DNA of 64,000 bases, taken from Marinoscillum luteum. GTDB taxonomy: Bacteria > Bacteroidota > Bacteroidia > Cytophagales > Cyclobacteriaceae. The notes beneath the pieces are model-generated. The model saw nothing but the letters and a program-made list of their open reading frames with translations. It did no database searches and was not told where the DNA came from. Shown here one piece after another: positions 45,313-54,545 of this stretch. The translations under genes were made by a program, and so were the position numbers. The first letter of the stretch is position 1. Each line of letters begins with the position of its first letter. The stretch lies in the NCBI RefSeq assembly GCF_044005705.1, contig NZ_JBIPKE010000020.1, positions 682,001-746,000 of the forward strand. The letters run 5' to 3'.

Positions 45313-47208
45313 CTAATTCTTTATCAACCTAAGTATTCCAGCCTCCTCTACCACCTCACCATTCCTGGCATTCCTGAGGGTTAGAAAATAAATAGCTGCG
45401 GGAAGCATTGAAACATCCACTTCCAGATAATCCTGAACAACAGTCATTTGTCTGGACAACCTGATTTTACCTTCGACATCATAAACGAGGAGCGAAAGCT
45501 GCGAAGGACTACCGGAAGGCAGTACCAGCCGTACAAGGTCGCAGGTCGGGTTGGGGAATATTTCAATAGCACCCTTACTCCCTGTGCCAAGTGGGGGTGG
45601 CGTCACAGGCAAAGCAAACTCAGCAATAACATTCATATCCTCAGTGATAGAAATCATCATCGGATTGTCAGTCCCGTCTAAATCACCAGCCCATTTGGAA
45701 AACTGGTAGCCATCTGCCGGAGTAGCCGTGAGGGTAATGATCTCTCCTAGCCGGTAAGTGTCCTTTATGGGAGACCAGGTGACACTACCCTCCCCTACAA
45801 CAGAAGACGATAATGAAAATATGGACTCGTCATTGGAATAAGCCGGGCCGGTATTGGATGTGGTGGCATAGGGCTGCACATCTACAGTATGAGGAAATTC
45901 GGAAGCTCCTACATCTTTTTGGTCAATTTCATCAGGTCTGATTTGTTTCATAATGTCCAGTTTCAAGTCATCAAACTCCAACCCATCAATCATAGGAATG
46001 GGCGGGAATCCGGAAACTGCGGCATCAATGGCAGGGCTCTCTGAGTCCAACTGAAAAAATCCTTTATCGTTCTCAATCAGCTTTGGATCCAGATCACTTA
46101 TACCTGATGGTCGATCTATTCCCAGGCTACCCAAAGAGAGGTTGCCCAGCCATTGCTCGGTCCCTGTCGGGTCATCAAAAATCACACCCTTTGGATTGCT
46201 GAAAATATTGTTGGCAAATACAACATGTTGAGGCGGAAAACTTCCTGATCCACCCAACTTCACCTCCTCAGAATCCACAATGGTATTGAAATACACGTGG
46301 ATGGAGTCCAGGGGATCCGAAGACTCGTTTTGCAAATAGATGGCGCGGCTGGTCAACCCGGAAAAGTAGTTGTTGTAAATGAAGTGGTTCTGCCCTTCAC
46401 GCACGCGTACACCGCCCATGTTGTTCAAGAAAAAATTGCCATAAACTATGGCTTCATCTCCGTGGCGAAGCACCAGCTCGCCTTTGGTGTTGTTCTCGAA
46501 GGTATTGTACCGAAAGACATTTTGCGCGGCTTTATTTGAAATCAATTCGCCATCACCGTCACAGTTTTCAAAATAGCAATACTCCACAATGGTCCGGGAA
46601 TCCAGGTGCGCCTGACTGCTTACACCTATGCGAATAGGCTCCACCCCCATGTCACCGCCGCTGCCCCGAAAGTTTCTGAATGAGCAATGTTGAATTTTGT
46701 GATAACCAGGCTCGTTGTCTACCAGAATGGATAGGATGTTTTGATCGGCCAGATTGATTCGGCTCTCAAAATTGCAATGGCTGATTGTAGTACGTCTCGA
46801 ATCTTCATCAACTATCAAATATTTAAAACTTGTATAACCCAGAATGTTGATTTGGGTAATCAGCACATCACTCCCCCAGTTTCTGATTACATTATCCGTA
46901 CCAATATCTCCCCCAACAAATTGAAACCCCGACAAGACTACTTTGTCGGCATCTATTTCCACTTTTGACTCCCCAGTGAAGATGACAGCCCCATAGCTCT
47001 CTGCGGTAACCACAAGACCCTCCACATTGATGTCCATAAAGACATCCTCGTATCTGCCCGATCTCCAAACAACAGAATCTCCATTCACTGCTTCATTAAG
47101 AGCAGATTTGAATTCTGACAGGGAAGAAACATTGTACCTGGTTTGGGCCAGCGTCACTTCCGCAACAAGTAAAATCACTAAAAAGGCTGCAATTCGCATA
47201 TTAATCAA
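45313..47208 (-). CDS. PL6 alginate lyase, secreted, with InlB-type repeat and T9SS sorting domain
   Basis: A 631-residue secreted lyase of the PL6 (chondroitinase B-like) family. After the signal peptide (to about AQ22) a right-handed beta-helix covers about 25-425. The PL6 catalytic pair is visible: K226 in LISNKAAQN (base) and R248 in LVLRHGD (acid). It cleaves alginate by beta-elimination. A divergent InlB B-repeat (about 468-540; GEGSVTWSPIKDTYRLGE) and a C-terminal T9SS sorting domain (about 553-631; EIFPNPTCD, LPAAIYFLTL) follow, so it should be displayed on or released from the cell surface. The same accessory layout occurs in the PL7 protein nearby. An ATG nine bases later (47199) would also give a good signal peptide. 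Confidence 0.92.
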   Translation of the reverse strand: MINMRIAAFLVILLVAEVTLAQTRYNVSSLSEFKSALNEAVNGDSVVWRSGRYEDVFMDINVEGLVVTAESYGAVIFTGESKVEIDADKVVLSGFQFVGGDIGTDNVIRNWGSDVLITQINILGYTSFKYLIVDEDSRRTTISHCNFESRINLADQNILSILVDNEPGYHKIQHCSFRNFRGSGGDMGVEPIRIGVSSQAHLDSRTIVEYCYFENCDGDGELISNKAAQNVFRYNTFENNTKGELVLRHGDEAIVYGNFFLNNMGGVRVREGQNHFIYNNYFSGLTSRAIYLQNESSDPLDSIHVYFNTIVDSEEVKLGGSGSFPPQHVVFANNIFSNPKGVIFDDPTGTEQWLGNLSLGSLGIDRPSGISDLDPKLIENDKGFFQLDSESPAIDAAVSGFPPIPMIDGLEFDDLKLDIMKQIRPDEIDQKDVGASEFPHTVDVQPYATTSNTGPAYSNDESIFSLSSSVVGEGSVTWSPIKDTYRLGEIITLTATPADGYQFSKWAGDLDGTDNPMMISITEDMNVIAEFALPVTPPPLGTGSKGAIEIFPNPTCDLVRLVLPSGSPSQLSLLVYDVEGKIRLSRQMTVVQDYLEVDVSMLPAAIYFLTLRNARNGEVVEEAGILRLIKN

Positions 47209-47265
47209 TCTTTGAAAAAGTAACTTTCATTCGTTCGGCACTATTGATGAATCGTCCTCCCGAGA

Positions 47266-48135
47266 CTATTCACCGTTATCGGTACTCATCGGCTTGTGCG
47301 TTTTCAGCCATTCCTGTCCTTCTTTAGTCAGGAAAAAATCCATCCATAAGTAGTACATCTTCTTGTTCTCACCCACTGTGACCCAATGGCTCGAACCAAT
47401 TGGAATATGCAAAAGCGAGAACTCCTTAAAGGCCGTAGAAGCTGCATCAGCGTGAACCACCACATCATTATTGGATAGCCCTAAGAACAGCTGATCAAGC
47501 ATAGGGTGCTCATGAGCACCCACCTCATCCGGCCCCATGGCTTCCACAGTTCCCAGCGAAACACGAGGAACGATATCAGCAGGGAGCACCGTTCTACTGA
47601 CGGTATTCGGACTCTTTATCTTTTCTGTATAAGGTTCGCAATCCTCAAACCGTGTAAAAAACAGGTCATATTTATTCTCCTCAGGGAAGTTCTTCAGGTC
47701 CTCCATGTCTTGAGCGGACAGCCTTTTGGTAAACTGTAGAAAATGAAGTTCCTCCCCTTCAGGCACCTTAAACCGCACTTGATCCGTGTCATTCATTGGA
47801 ATGGCAATGGACTCAGGCACCAGGTTGTACACCATTGAATCAGCCTGTAGGGTTCCATTCCCACTCACAAACAGAAACATGCTGACATACTCACCCGAAA
47901 GCGAGATGGTCTGCTCGGTAGGCCCTGCATAAGCGAGGTGCTCAATCTTGGTCTCGGCAATCTCACCTGCCAGCAATTCCTCTTTAAAAACCTGCTCGCC
48001 TGCCGGTATTTTCATCTGCAAATCCTGAACAACAATTTCAGGTGAGCCCGGGCCTGAAGCACAAGACGACAGAATGATTGCCATGATTACACAAACTCCA
48101 ATGCCTTTCTTCTTTAAAATCTTCAATACATTCAT
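47266..48135 (-). CDS. Cupin-fold lipoprotein in the alginate locus
   Basis: A 289-residue lipoprotein (MAIILSSCASG, Cys25). It appears to contain two cupin barrels. The second has the metal-binding pattern GAHEHPMLDQLFLGL (about residues 205-219) and a later histidine in IPIGSSHWVTVGE; the first (about 50-150) lacks obvious metal ligands. It lies between the PL7 and the PL6 genes, so a periplasmic or surface role in alginate or uronate handling is likely, perhaps binding or ring-opening of unsaturated uronate. It is unlike the small cytoplasmic KdgF cupin encoded at 57417, so a duplicate KdgF is not proposed. Function unproven. Confidence 0.7.
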   Translation of the reverse strand: MNVLKILKKKGIGVCVIMAIILSSCASGPGSPEIVVQDLQMKIPAGEQVFKEELLAGEIAETKIEHLAYAGPTEQTISLSGEYVSMFLFVSGNGTLQADSMVYNLVPESIAIPMNDTDQVRFKVPEGEELHFLQFTKRLSAQDMEDLKNFPEENKYDLFFTRFEDCEPYTEKIKSPNTVSRTVLPADIVPRVSLGTVEAMGPDEVGAHEHPMLDQLFLGLSNNDVVVHADAASTAFKEFSLLHIPIGSSHWVTVGENKKMYYLWMDFFLTKEGQEWLKTHKPMSTDNGE

Positions 48136-48200
48136 GATTGGCTATTTACTTTTCACTTGCCTCAAAAGTTTGATCCCTGGGAAAACAAGTCCTTAATTTT

Positions 48201-50858
48201 CTACTTCGAAGGTTGAATAATCAGCCTTCGAGTTTTCATTTCACTGCCAATTCTCAGTTTGGCAAAATACAGGCCGTTGGGCAGATTGTCGGGTGTCCAT
48301 TCCACTTTCTGGGTTCCCGCATTTTGAAGTTCATTCACCAAATTCACAATCTTCTGGCCGGACACATTGAAAATCGTCAATTCTACCAGCGCAGGTTTTA
48401 ATACTTTGTACTCTATGGTGGCTTTGGAATGGATCGGATTAGGATAGACAATCATCTCATGATTGGAAGCCTCGAGCGTATTTGGATCAACACTAAGCGT
48501 AACTTCTTCCTCACTAAAGTGAGCGGTGACTGACTTGTCAGCATCCATGATGATGGTCGTTTGTGCAGAGGTCCCGGTCACGTCCCCACTCCAATAATCA
48601 AATAGATTTCCATCATCGGGTTTGGCCGTCAGGTACACGAGCGTTCCTACTTCGTAGACCCCTCCTGAGGGATTGTAGCTCACAAACCCGTTTCCGACTG
48701 CAGAAGTGGTCAAAGTATATGTCTGGGTGGCAGTGACCGCAATGTTGATTTCCGAAGAGGTCGTTGTAGCTCCTTCATTGTCTGTAGCTACTGCGGTAAA
48801 AATGTAGCTACCTGTAACCGCAAATGGAATGGTAAATGAATAAGGGATAGTCGAATCCTCACCAAGTTTGGTTGGCCCATTGTAAAACTCCACCTTAGAG
48901 AGCGTACCGTCAGGATCGGAAGCATCAACTACGATGGTGATGTCATCACCATTCACGAAACTCGCACCATTCTCAGGAGAAATAATACTGACGACAGGAT
49001 TAACATTTCCTCCTGATCCATCAGCGACATACAGCTCATCGAAGTAAGCAGTAGCCTCCCCGTCATCCTGCAGATAAACTCCGGCTTTCCAGTAGCTGGG
49101 GAATGTCCAGTATGAAACATCCATATTGGCTTTTTCGGCTCCATCTACATCAATGATCATGCTTCCATCTACCAATCGAACGTCACAGTCAAAATATCCG
49201 GCAGGCGCTTCACCCAGATCCACATGTGTGGTATTCACACCTTCATTATCGGTTTTTATGGCAGCCCACAGGTGATTGACTGGTTCCTTGGTTTGATGTT
49301 TATAGATTCTTAGCAATGGCTTATTTGGTCCGCTCCCTGTATTGGCGTCATCATGAATTTGTAGCACGGTCACCTGATCACAGGTCATCTCAACAATATG
49401 TATTCTGGCATGCAGTGAACGATCACCTTCGGAAAGGGTCCAGTTGTTCAGATACCGCAGTTCGGTGCGCTGGCTGGATCCGGACTGATTAAAAGCAACT
49501 TTATCCTCGTCCACGACATAGAAATTATCATCTGTATAGCCATCCTTGAGCTGAGTTTGAGTGGCAATGGTGGAGCTCGTTGGTGCCTGTAATTTACACT
49601 CCCCAATGAACGCCTTAAATCTTGGGATATCATAAGGAGCATTGTATTCCGCTACAGGATTGACGGCAATACTCACTCCCAAAGCAGTGTATGAGATACC
49701 ACCATCATCTGTAGCCGTGGCAGTAAGGAGGTAACGCCCCGCAGGCACGTCGCTCCAGGTATAGTCATAGGGGGGTGAAGTGACTTCACCCAGTTTGGTT
49801 GAACCGTGGAAAAATTCTACTTTGGCAATCGATCCATCGCTATCAGAGGCATCGGCTGAAATGGTGATGTTCTCTCCGGCACTAAAAGTTGCGCCACTGG
49901 ACGGAGCGGTGATACTCGATGTAGGAGCCTTGTTACTGGCCGTTGAATGAGCATTGCTCAAAGCAAAAAATGATGCCTGACAATAGTCGCCATCCTCTCC
50001 CGAATTGTTTTGATTATATACCCCTGCTTTGAAATACATCCAGTCATCAGCAAAGCCACTATCGGTCATGTCTACCACTTTCTGTACATCGGGTTTTCCA
50101 GGTCTCATAATGGTCACAGTAAGGTCATTGCCCTCCACTTTGATTTCGTAGCTAAACTTCTCCCCCAGAGCAATCCCATCTTCAGGATCAGCAGCATCGT
50201 CACTTCTACTGCCGATCATTTCGTGCCATTGCTCTGCACTGGTGGTAGGCTCATGAGCGAAGTAAATCGCCCCTTTGGTGTTTCGTGGCAATTTGCGGTA
50301 GTATAACCTGCACGGCTCATCACTTGACGCATGGATTTGCCCGATGATTACACGACCAACTTTGCCGGCTTCTCCTGTGGTAGACACATGATCCACGGCA
50401 ACTGTAGCCGTCAGCGTTCCACCTACTCCTCCGGCTGCCTCCTGATTGGCCTGACTGGAAGAAGCGAAGACCCAGTTGTTGGGGCCGATCCCCTGCGTGT
50501 TGAAGCTGGTATTGCCAGCCCGCAGCATTTCCCGAAGTTCACTTCTGGGGTAAGAGCTCCCGCCGGTTTCTCCATCATTCCGACATCTAAAGACCATCGC
50601 CCCGGTATTGGGGTCTGTATAAAACTGAGCTGGTCTTTCAAAACCATTGGATAGATCAGCTTCCTGAACTTCCGACTGATCCTCCAACGTGATCTTCCAA
50701 TCCGTAAGATCAAAATTTCCACTTGGTGGTAAATCAGGATCCTGGGCCCAGCTTGCTGAAACCGATGCAAACTGTAAGAGGACAAACATGATCAGGTAAG
50801 AGAATATATTCCCTATTGATGATGAAAATTCGGATTCCCTGGTTGTTGTAGCTTTCAT
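48201..50858 (-). CDS. Bimodular PL7-PL7 alginate lyase with Ig, InlB and T9SS domains
   Basis: An 885-residue secreted protein with two separate PL7 (alginate_lyase2) domains. The first (about 45-300) has RSELRE (105-110), QIH (174-176) and YFKAGVYNQ (275-283). The second (about 405-612) has RTELR (464-468), QIH (500-502) and YWKAGVYLQ (589-597). These are the three conserved PL7 motifs, so both domains look active. Between and after them are Ig-like domains (about 310-400 and 615-708), then an InlB-type repeat (about 714-782) and a T9SS sorting domain (about 800-885; VYPNPIHSKATIEY, NLPNGLYFAKL). The signal peptide ends near AQ39. It is probably the main surface endolyase of the locus, and the two domains may differ in mannuronate/guluronate preference. 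Confidence 0.94.
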   Translation of the reverse strand: MKATTTRESEFSSSIGNIFSYLIMFVLLQFASVSASWAQDPDLPPSGNFDLTDWKITLEDQSEVQEADLSNGFERPAQFYTDPNTGAMVFRCRNDGETGGSSYPRSELREMLRAGNTSFNTQGIGPNNWVFASSSQANQEAAGGVGGTLTATVAVDHVSTTGEAGKVGRVIIGQIHASSDEPCRLYYRKLPRNTKGAIYFAHEPTTSAEQWHEMIGSRSDDAADPEDGIALGEKFSYEIKVEGNDLTVTIMRPGKPDVQKVVDMTDSGFADDWMYFKAGVYNQNNSGEDGDYCQASFFALSNAHSTASNKAPTSSITAPSSGATFSAGENITISADASDSDGSIAKVEFFHGSTKLGEVTSPPYDYTWSDVPAGRYLLTATATDDGGISYTALGVSIAVNPVAEYNAPYDIPRFKAFIGECKLQAPTSSTIATQTQLKDGYTDDNFYVVDEDKVAFNQSGSSQRTELRYLNNWTLSEGDRSLHARIHIVEMTCDQVTVLQIHDDANTGSGPNKPLLRIYKHQTKEPVNHLWAAIKTDNEGVNTTHVDLGEAPAGYFDCDVRLVDGSMIIDVDGAEKANMDVSYWTFPSYWKAGVYLQDDGEATAYFDELYVADGSGGNVNPVVSIISPENGASFVNGDDITIVVDASDPDGTLSKVEFYNGPTKLGEDSTIPYSFTIPFAVTGSYIFTAVATDNEGATTTSSEINIAVTATQTYTLTTSAVGNGFVSYNPSGGVYEVGTLVYLTAKPDDGNLFDYWSGDVTGTSAQTTIIMDADKSVTAHFSEEEVTLSVDPNTLEASNHEMIVYPNPIHSKATIEYKVLKPALVELTIFNVSGQKIVNLVNELQNAGTQKVEWTPDNLPNGLYFAKLRIGSEMKTRRLIIQPSK

Positions 50859-50980
50859 ATTGTAAAAATTTACTAGTACTTAAATCGTATTAAAATGCCT
50901 TTTTCGGCACTCCTGGATAATCTTGAGAAGAGACGATCATCGATTCAAAAATCAACCAACGTATCATCTCAACACTTTTG

Positions 50981-53299
50981 CTAATACATTAACTTCAGAG
51001 GAAGATTTTCCTCAACAATGAGCGCTCCAGAGTTTGTAATTACATTGTCAGCATGTGAATTGTTCTTGGCACCCCAGAGTCGAGCCACTTGCTCTACCGG
51101 GTTATTCTGAAATTTATTGCCAGAAATATCCACATTGATGATCCCGTATGTGTTGATCAAAATCCCATTCTCCTCACTCGCTCCGCATTGGGTAAATGTG
51201 CTCCCTCTGACTAACAAATTGCCTCCTACTGTGGACTCGTCATATCCGCCTCGGTAATAATCGATGACGTTCTTATTGACCCGATCAAATTGACAATCCA
51301 CGATGTAGACATTTTCAGCATTGTATTCACCGCGATCATCGTCTTCTGCAGAAAGCTCAATGCCGTTGTTACAATTTTTTATCAACGAAGACTCGAAACT
51401 GATGTATTCAGAAAACGAATACTTGTAGGCTTTAAGGACATAATCAAAGTCAGATAACTCACAGTCCTTCACCTTCAAATTGTAAAGGCCGGACATGTTT
51501 TCTTTCAAGGTAGCAAAGGCGTAATTCTCCCCACTCCCACTAAGAATGATCGCATTCAAAGTCAGCTTCCCCTTCGGATTCATTTCGAAAGCCGGGGTAC
51601 CGGCAGGGCCAGCATAGACAAGCGATACTTTAGAGTCTGGCTTCGCCGACTTGATGGTCAGTTTCTTGTCGATGACCATGGAATAATTGAATTCAAAACG
51701 CTCCGATGCTAGCTCAATTATATCGCCATCCTGCGCGGATTTCATTGCTTTGGCAAAATCCGCTGCAGTACTGACCGCATGTGTTTCCTTCGCTGAATCG
51801 TCAGCAGAGGGATTGTACCAATCCGGACCGTACTTGGACACATCCATAATGTTAGGTTTTTCCGGCCTGGCTCCATTAGTGGCTCCTATCGAACTGCTTT
51901 CAGAGCGTGAATTCCCGAATAGGTCTTTGTCGATTTGATCAAACTCAAACCCATAATAGGCCTGGATTTCGGACAGATCACTGGTTGGAACCCAAATATT
52001 TTCTTCCAATTCCCGCATGGAGAAGTCCCTTTTCTCAAGACCATTCACGCCTCTGAAGGCCACACCCTGGTTATTGATCACGTTGCTTTTAAAATCGATT
52101 CCATCAATGGAATCGTAACGTATAATGGGCATTTCATCTCCTTCCGAATTGTAAATCACATTGTTGACGACTAGGGTCCGAATGGGCGTTTCAGATCTGA
52201 TTTCCGAACGAGGCAGCACCTCTTTCTGATCCACATTTGATCCAACACCAAATTGCCAGGGTGAGGAGCAATTGACCCAGGTGTTGTAAGCAACAACCAC
52301 GTCAGTCACTTGAAAGTATCTGTTGACAGCCGGTTGTCGAATTCCGTTCATCATAGCCAATGGGCCTCTGAAAATCTCCCCATGGAGGTTGTAGAAATAA
52401 TTATTGGTGACCCGGTGACCAGTCCCAATCAGTCGGACTCCCCCCACCTGTGGGGAATCTTCATCACCGATAAAGTAGTTCCCATCTACAATGCAGTAAT
52501 TTCCATGTCTGGTGACCAGTGACCCCTGGCTTTTGTAAAAGACATTGCCTCTGAACTCATTGAAATTGGATTTGCTGGAAATGACCTCCACTTCTCCGTT
52601 GCATCGATCAAACAAATTATTAGCCACCAACGTGTAGCTGGGTGTCATGGACGTGCTACTGTTCCCAATCTGAATTGTCTCCGCACTTGGGCCCCCTTTT
52701 GGTGGTCGGGGACCAAAGTAGTTGTCATTAATTTTGTGGTAGTTTCGTATACTTTCATTGCCTTCCAGATCCACCCTTATGGTGGGTCCTCTGTTGGATT
52801 TTCCTTCCAGATAGCAATGATCGAGTTGATTATACTTTCCCTTGAACAGCACCCAAAGGTCAGTCATGTTCCGTTGGGCTTTGTTGAAGTCTTTGATCAC
52901 GCAGTTTGTCACACGGCTGTTATTTGCAAGGGTATCCTTATTGATGAAAAACTGGATGACGGATTCTGAAGGAGACGCTCCGTTGGTAAAATAGAGCCCA
53001 TCCACCACCAGATATTCTCCACCCAGTTTCAGGTCAGATTGTCCCTGGATGATTACTTCGCCGGGGGTTTCAGCACGAAGTGTGATGGGTTGATCTTCAG
53101 TTCCCTTTGCTACCAGGCGAATTTCAACATTCTCCCATTGGCCATTGGCCATGACAATACTGGTGCCTGGTTGGGCTTTTGAGATTGCATCTTGCAGCTC
53201 CTTTGCGTTAGAAACCAGGATTCCTTCATTGGATTCCTTGAGTTGACAACTCATCAAAAGGCAAATTGTCGTAAGTGAAAAAAGTATATTCTTCATCAT
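50981..53299 (-). CDS. PL6 alginate lyase lipoprotein with second beta-helix domain
   Basis: A 772-residue lipoprotein. I chose the ATG at 53299 because it begins a lipoprotein signal (LTTICLLMSC, Cys18); an upstream in-frame extension of 14 residues is not convincing. Domain one (about 25-440) is a PL6 beta-helix with the catalytic pair in VISSKSNFNEFRGN (K243) and LVTRHGNYC (R264). Domain two (about 495-772) is another beta-helix (LTIKSAKPDSKVSL, YNLKVKDCELSDFDYVLKAY), the arrangement seen in large PL6 enzymes of the AlyGC type, where it helps dimerisation. It probably acts on oligo-alginate at the outer membrane or in the periplasm. A decayed PL6 fragment lies close by at 54301-54545. Confidence 0.93.
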   Translation of the reverse strand: MMKNILFSLTTICLLMSCQLKESNEGILVSNAKELQDAISKAQPGTSIVMANGQWENVEIRLVAKGTEDQPITLRAETPGEVIIQGQSDLKLGGEYLVVDGLYFTNGASPSESVIQFFINKDTLANNSRVTNCVIKDFNKAQRNMTDLWVLFKGKYNQLDHCYLEGKSNRGPTIRVDLEGNESIRNYHKINDNYFGPRPPKGGPSAETIQIGNSSTSMTPSYTLVANNLFDRCNGEVEVISSKSNFNEFRGNVFYKSQGSLVTRHGNYCIVDGNYFIGDEDSPQVGGVRLIGTGHRVTNNYFYNLHGEIFRGPLAMMNGIRQPAVNRYFQVTDVVVAYNTWVNCSSPWQFGVGSNVDQKEVLPRSEIRSETPIRTLVVNNVIYNSEGDEMPIIRYDSIDGIDFKSNVINNQGVAFRGVNGLEKRDFSMRELEENIWVPTSDLSEIQAYYGFEFDQIDKDLFGNSRSESSSIGATNGARPEKPNIMDVSKYGPDWYNPSADDSAKETHAVSTAADFAKAMKSAQDGDIIELASERFEFNYSMVIDKKLTIKSAKPDSKVSLVYAGPAGTPAFEMNPKGKLTLNAIILSGSGENYAFATLKENMSGLYNLKVKDCELSDFDYVLKAYKYSFSEYISFESSLIKNCNNGIELSAEDDDRGEYNAENVYIVDCQFDRVNKNVIDYYRGGYDESTVGGNLLVRGSTFTQCGASEENGILINTYGIINVDISGNKFQNNPVEQVARLWGAKNNSHADNVITNSGALIVEENLPLKLMY

Positions 53300-53356
53300 T
53301 TTAATATTAATTGGGTCAATCTTGATAGATAATTTAATCATTCGCGTTCAGGTTCT

Positions 53357-54304
53357 TTATGCTTCTTTCCATAGTTGTTGGACAGTAGTCAGGTCTTTTT
53401 TCATCGCATCAAAAACAATTTTTCGATCTACAGTGATTTCATAATGACCTTTTTCTGCTCCACCCAGGGGGTATTCCAGGTGCAAGGACACTGGCGGATT
53501 CAAACCATAGGTTTTCAATAATTTAAAATAGTCTTTGAAGTTCACCATTCCTTCACCTATTGGCACGTTCACGGCTTCCCATTGGCCATTGACCTTTGCC
53601 CATTGAAAATCTTTGAGTACGATCGTTTTTATACGCTCACGGAGCAACCGTAATCCATTTGTCCAGGAAAGTCCTCCCTCCACTGTGGCATGACGGATAT
53701 CATATTGGGTCCCAAAATAAACAGGGTCCACGGTTGCAAGCAGTTGCTCTATTTCCCAAAAAGAAGATCCGATACTTGTTCCGGCATGGTTTTGATAGCA
53801 GCCGATGATATCGTATTGCCTACCCTGTTCGGCAAGCGCTTTGATTCTCTGCTGGTAGACTTTGATAGACTCCTGCAATGATTTGTCCGCATGATATTCA
53901 AACCAATTGATGCGATAAAACCCAATACCTTCATTGGCTGCGGTTTTGATGATGTCCAAATCATATTCGTTGTTCACATCGGTAATGGCCGTGGTGATCA
54001 TCTCACAGGTAGAACCAGACTGCTTAATATCCCTAATAGCTGCAGGCAGGTCGGATTTCACATTTTCTGGCAGCACATGACCCTTGGGACGGACAGTCAG
54101 ATCAATGCCATCAAACCCGAGCTCTGCGGCGATCTGACCAGCTTCTTTGAAGTCTAAAAACTGCAAATGCTTGGAAAATATATGCACCTTCAAGGGATCG
54201 TCAGAGCCATTCGGATGGAATCCGCCAACAGGGGATGGCAAAAAAGGAGCCATCAGAGCCACGGTTCCTGACTTTTGTAAAAACTTTCTTCTTGAAATTC
54301 TCAT
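53357..54304 (-). CDS. Exported sugar-phosphate isomerase/epimerase-like TIM-barrel protein
   Basis: A 315-residue protein of the xylose-isomerase-like (AP endonuclease 2) TIM-barrel superfamily. I chose the ATG at 54304 because it opens a twin-arginine signal (MRISRRKFLQKSGTVAL). Barrel features include AAELGFDGIDLTVRP, IIGCYQNHAG, GTQYDIRHATVEGG and KTIVLKDFQW, with acidic and histidine metal ligands in YQNHAG and LHLEYPLGGAE. Family members isomerise or epimerise sugars or related keto-acids. It precedes the PL6 lipoprotein gene by 57 bp, so it is co-transcribed with alginate lyases. The substrate is unknown; a role in periplasmic processing of unsaturated uronate is only a suggestion. Confidence 0.82.
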   Translation of the reverse strand: MRISRRKFLQKSGTVALMAPFLPSPVGGFHPNGSDDPLKVHIFSKHLQFLDFKEAGQIAAELGFDGIDLTVRPKGHVLPENVKSDLPAAIRDIKQSGSTCEMITTAITDVNNEYDLDIIKTAANEGIGFYRINWFEYHADKSLQESIKVYQQRIKALAEQGRQYDIIGCYQNHAGTSIGSSFWEIEQLLATVDPVYFGTQYDIRHATVEGGLSWTNGLRLLRERIKTIVLKDFQWAKVNGQWEAVNVPIGEGMVNFKDYFKLLKTYGLNPPVSLHLEYPLGGAEKGHYEITVDRKIVFDAMKKDLTTVQQLWKEA

Positions 54305-54545
54305 ATCTTCATCATGTCTAATGACCTCTTGCTCTCCCCTTCTCCACCATCCCAAAAGAAGCCTTCTACAATCAAATAACTACCGTAGATGTTTAGTTTG
54401 GAAGAACCATTCAGTATAACTCCTCCCGGGGTCTCAGCTTTGAGGATAATGGAATTGCTTTGTGTTCCAGAATCAGTGAAGATGATGTCCTCATTAGAAT
54501 AAGTACCCATCAGTCCAGGTTACAATGTCGCCTGTTTCACCTGCT
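54301..54545 (-). pseudogene. Remnant of a PL6 alginate lyase gene (frameshifted, both ends lost)
   Basis: Reading on the minus strand, about 80 codons match the N-terminal part of the PL6 lipoprotein encoded at 50981-53299. The strongest stretch is KAETPGGVILNGSSKLNIYG against RAETPGEVIIQGQSDLKLGG. Upstream, IEAGETGDIVTWTDG continues the homology in a different frame, and the shift falls at the GGG at about 54508-54510, where one extra G breaks the frame. The remnant begins at the end of the TauE-like gene and ends at the isomerase start, so the rest of the gene was deleted. It lacks the catalytic Lys and Arg region and cannot be active. Confidence 0.8.

Noticed and set aside
45032..45316. 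A 94-codon plus-strand open frame in the promoter interval upstream of the DUF1080 gene
   Set aside because: Its composition is unusual, no motif is recognisable, and it covers the promoter region of the opposite operon. It could not be supported as a gene.
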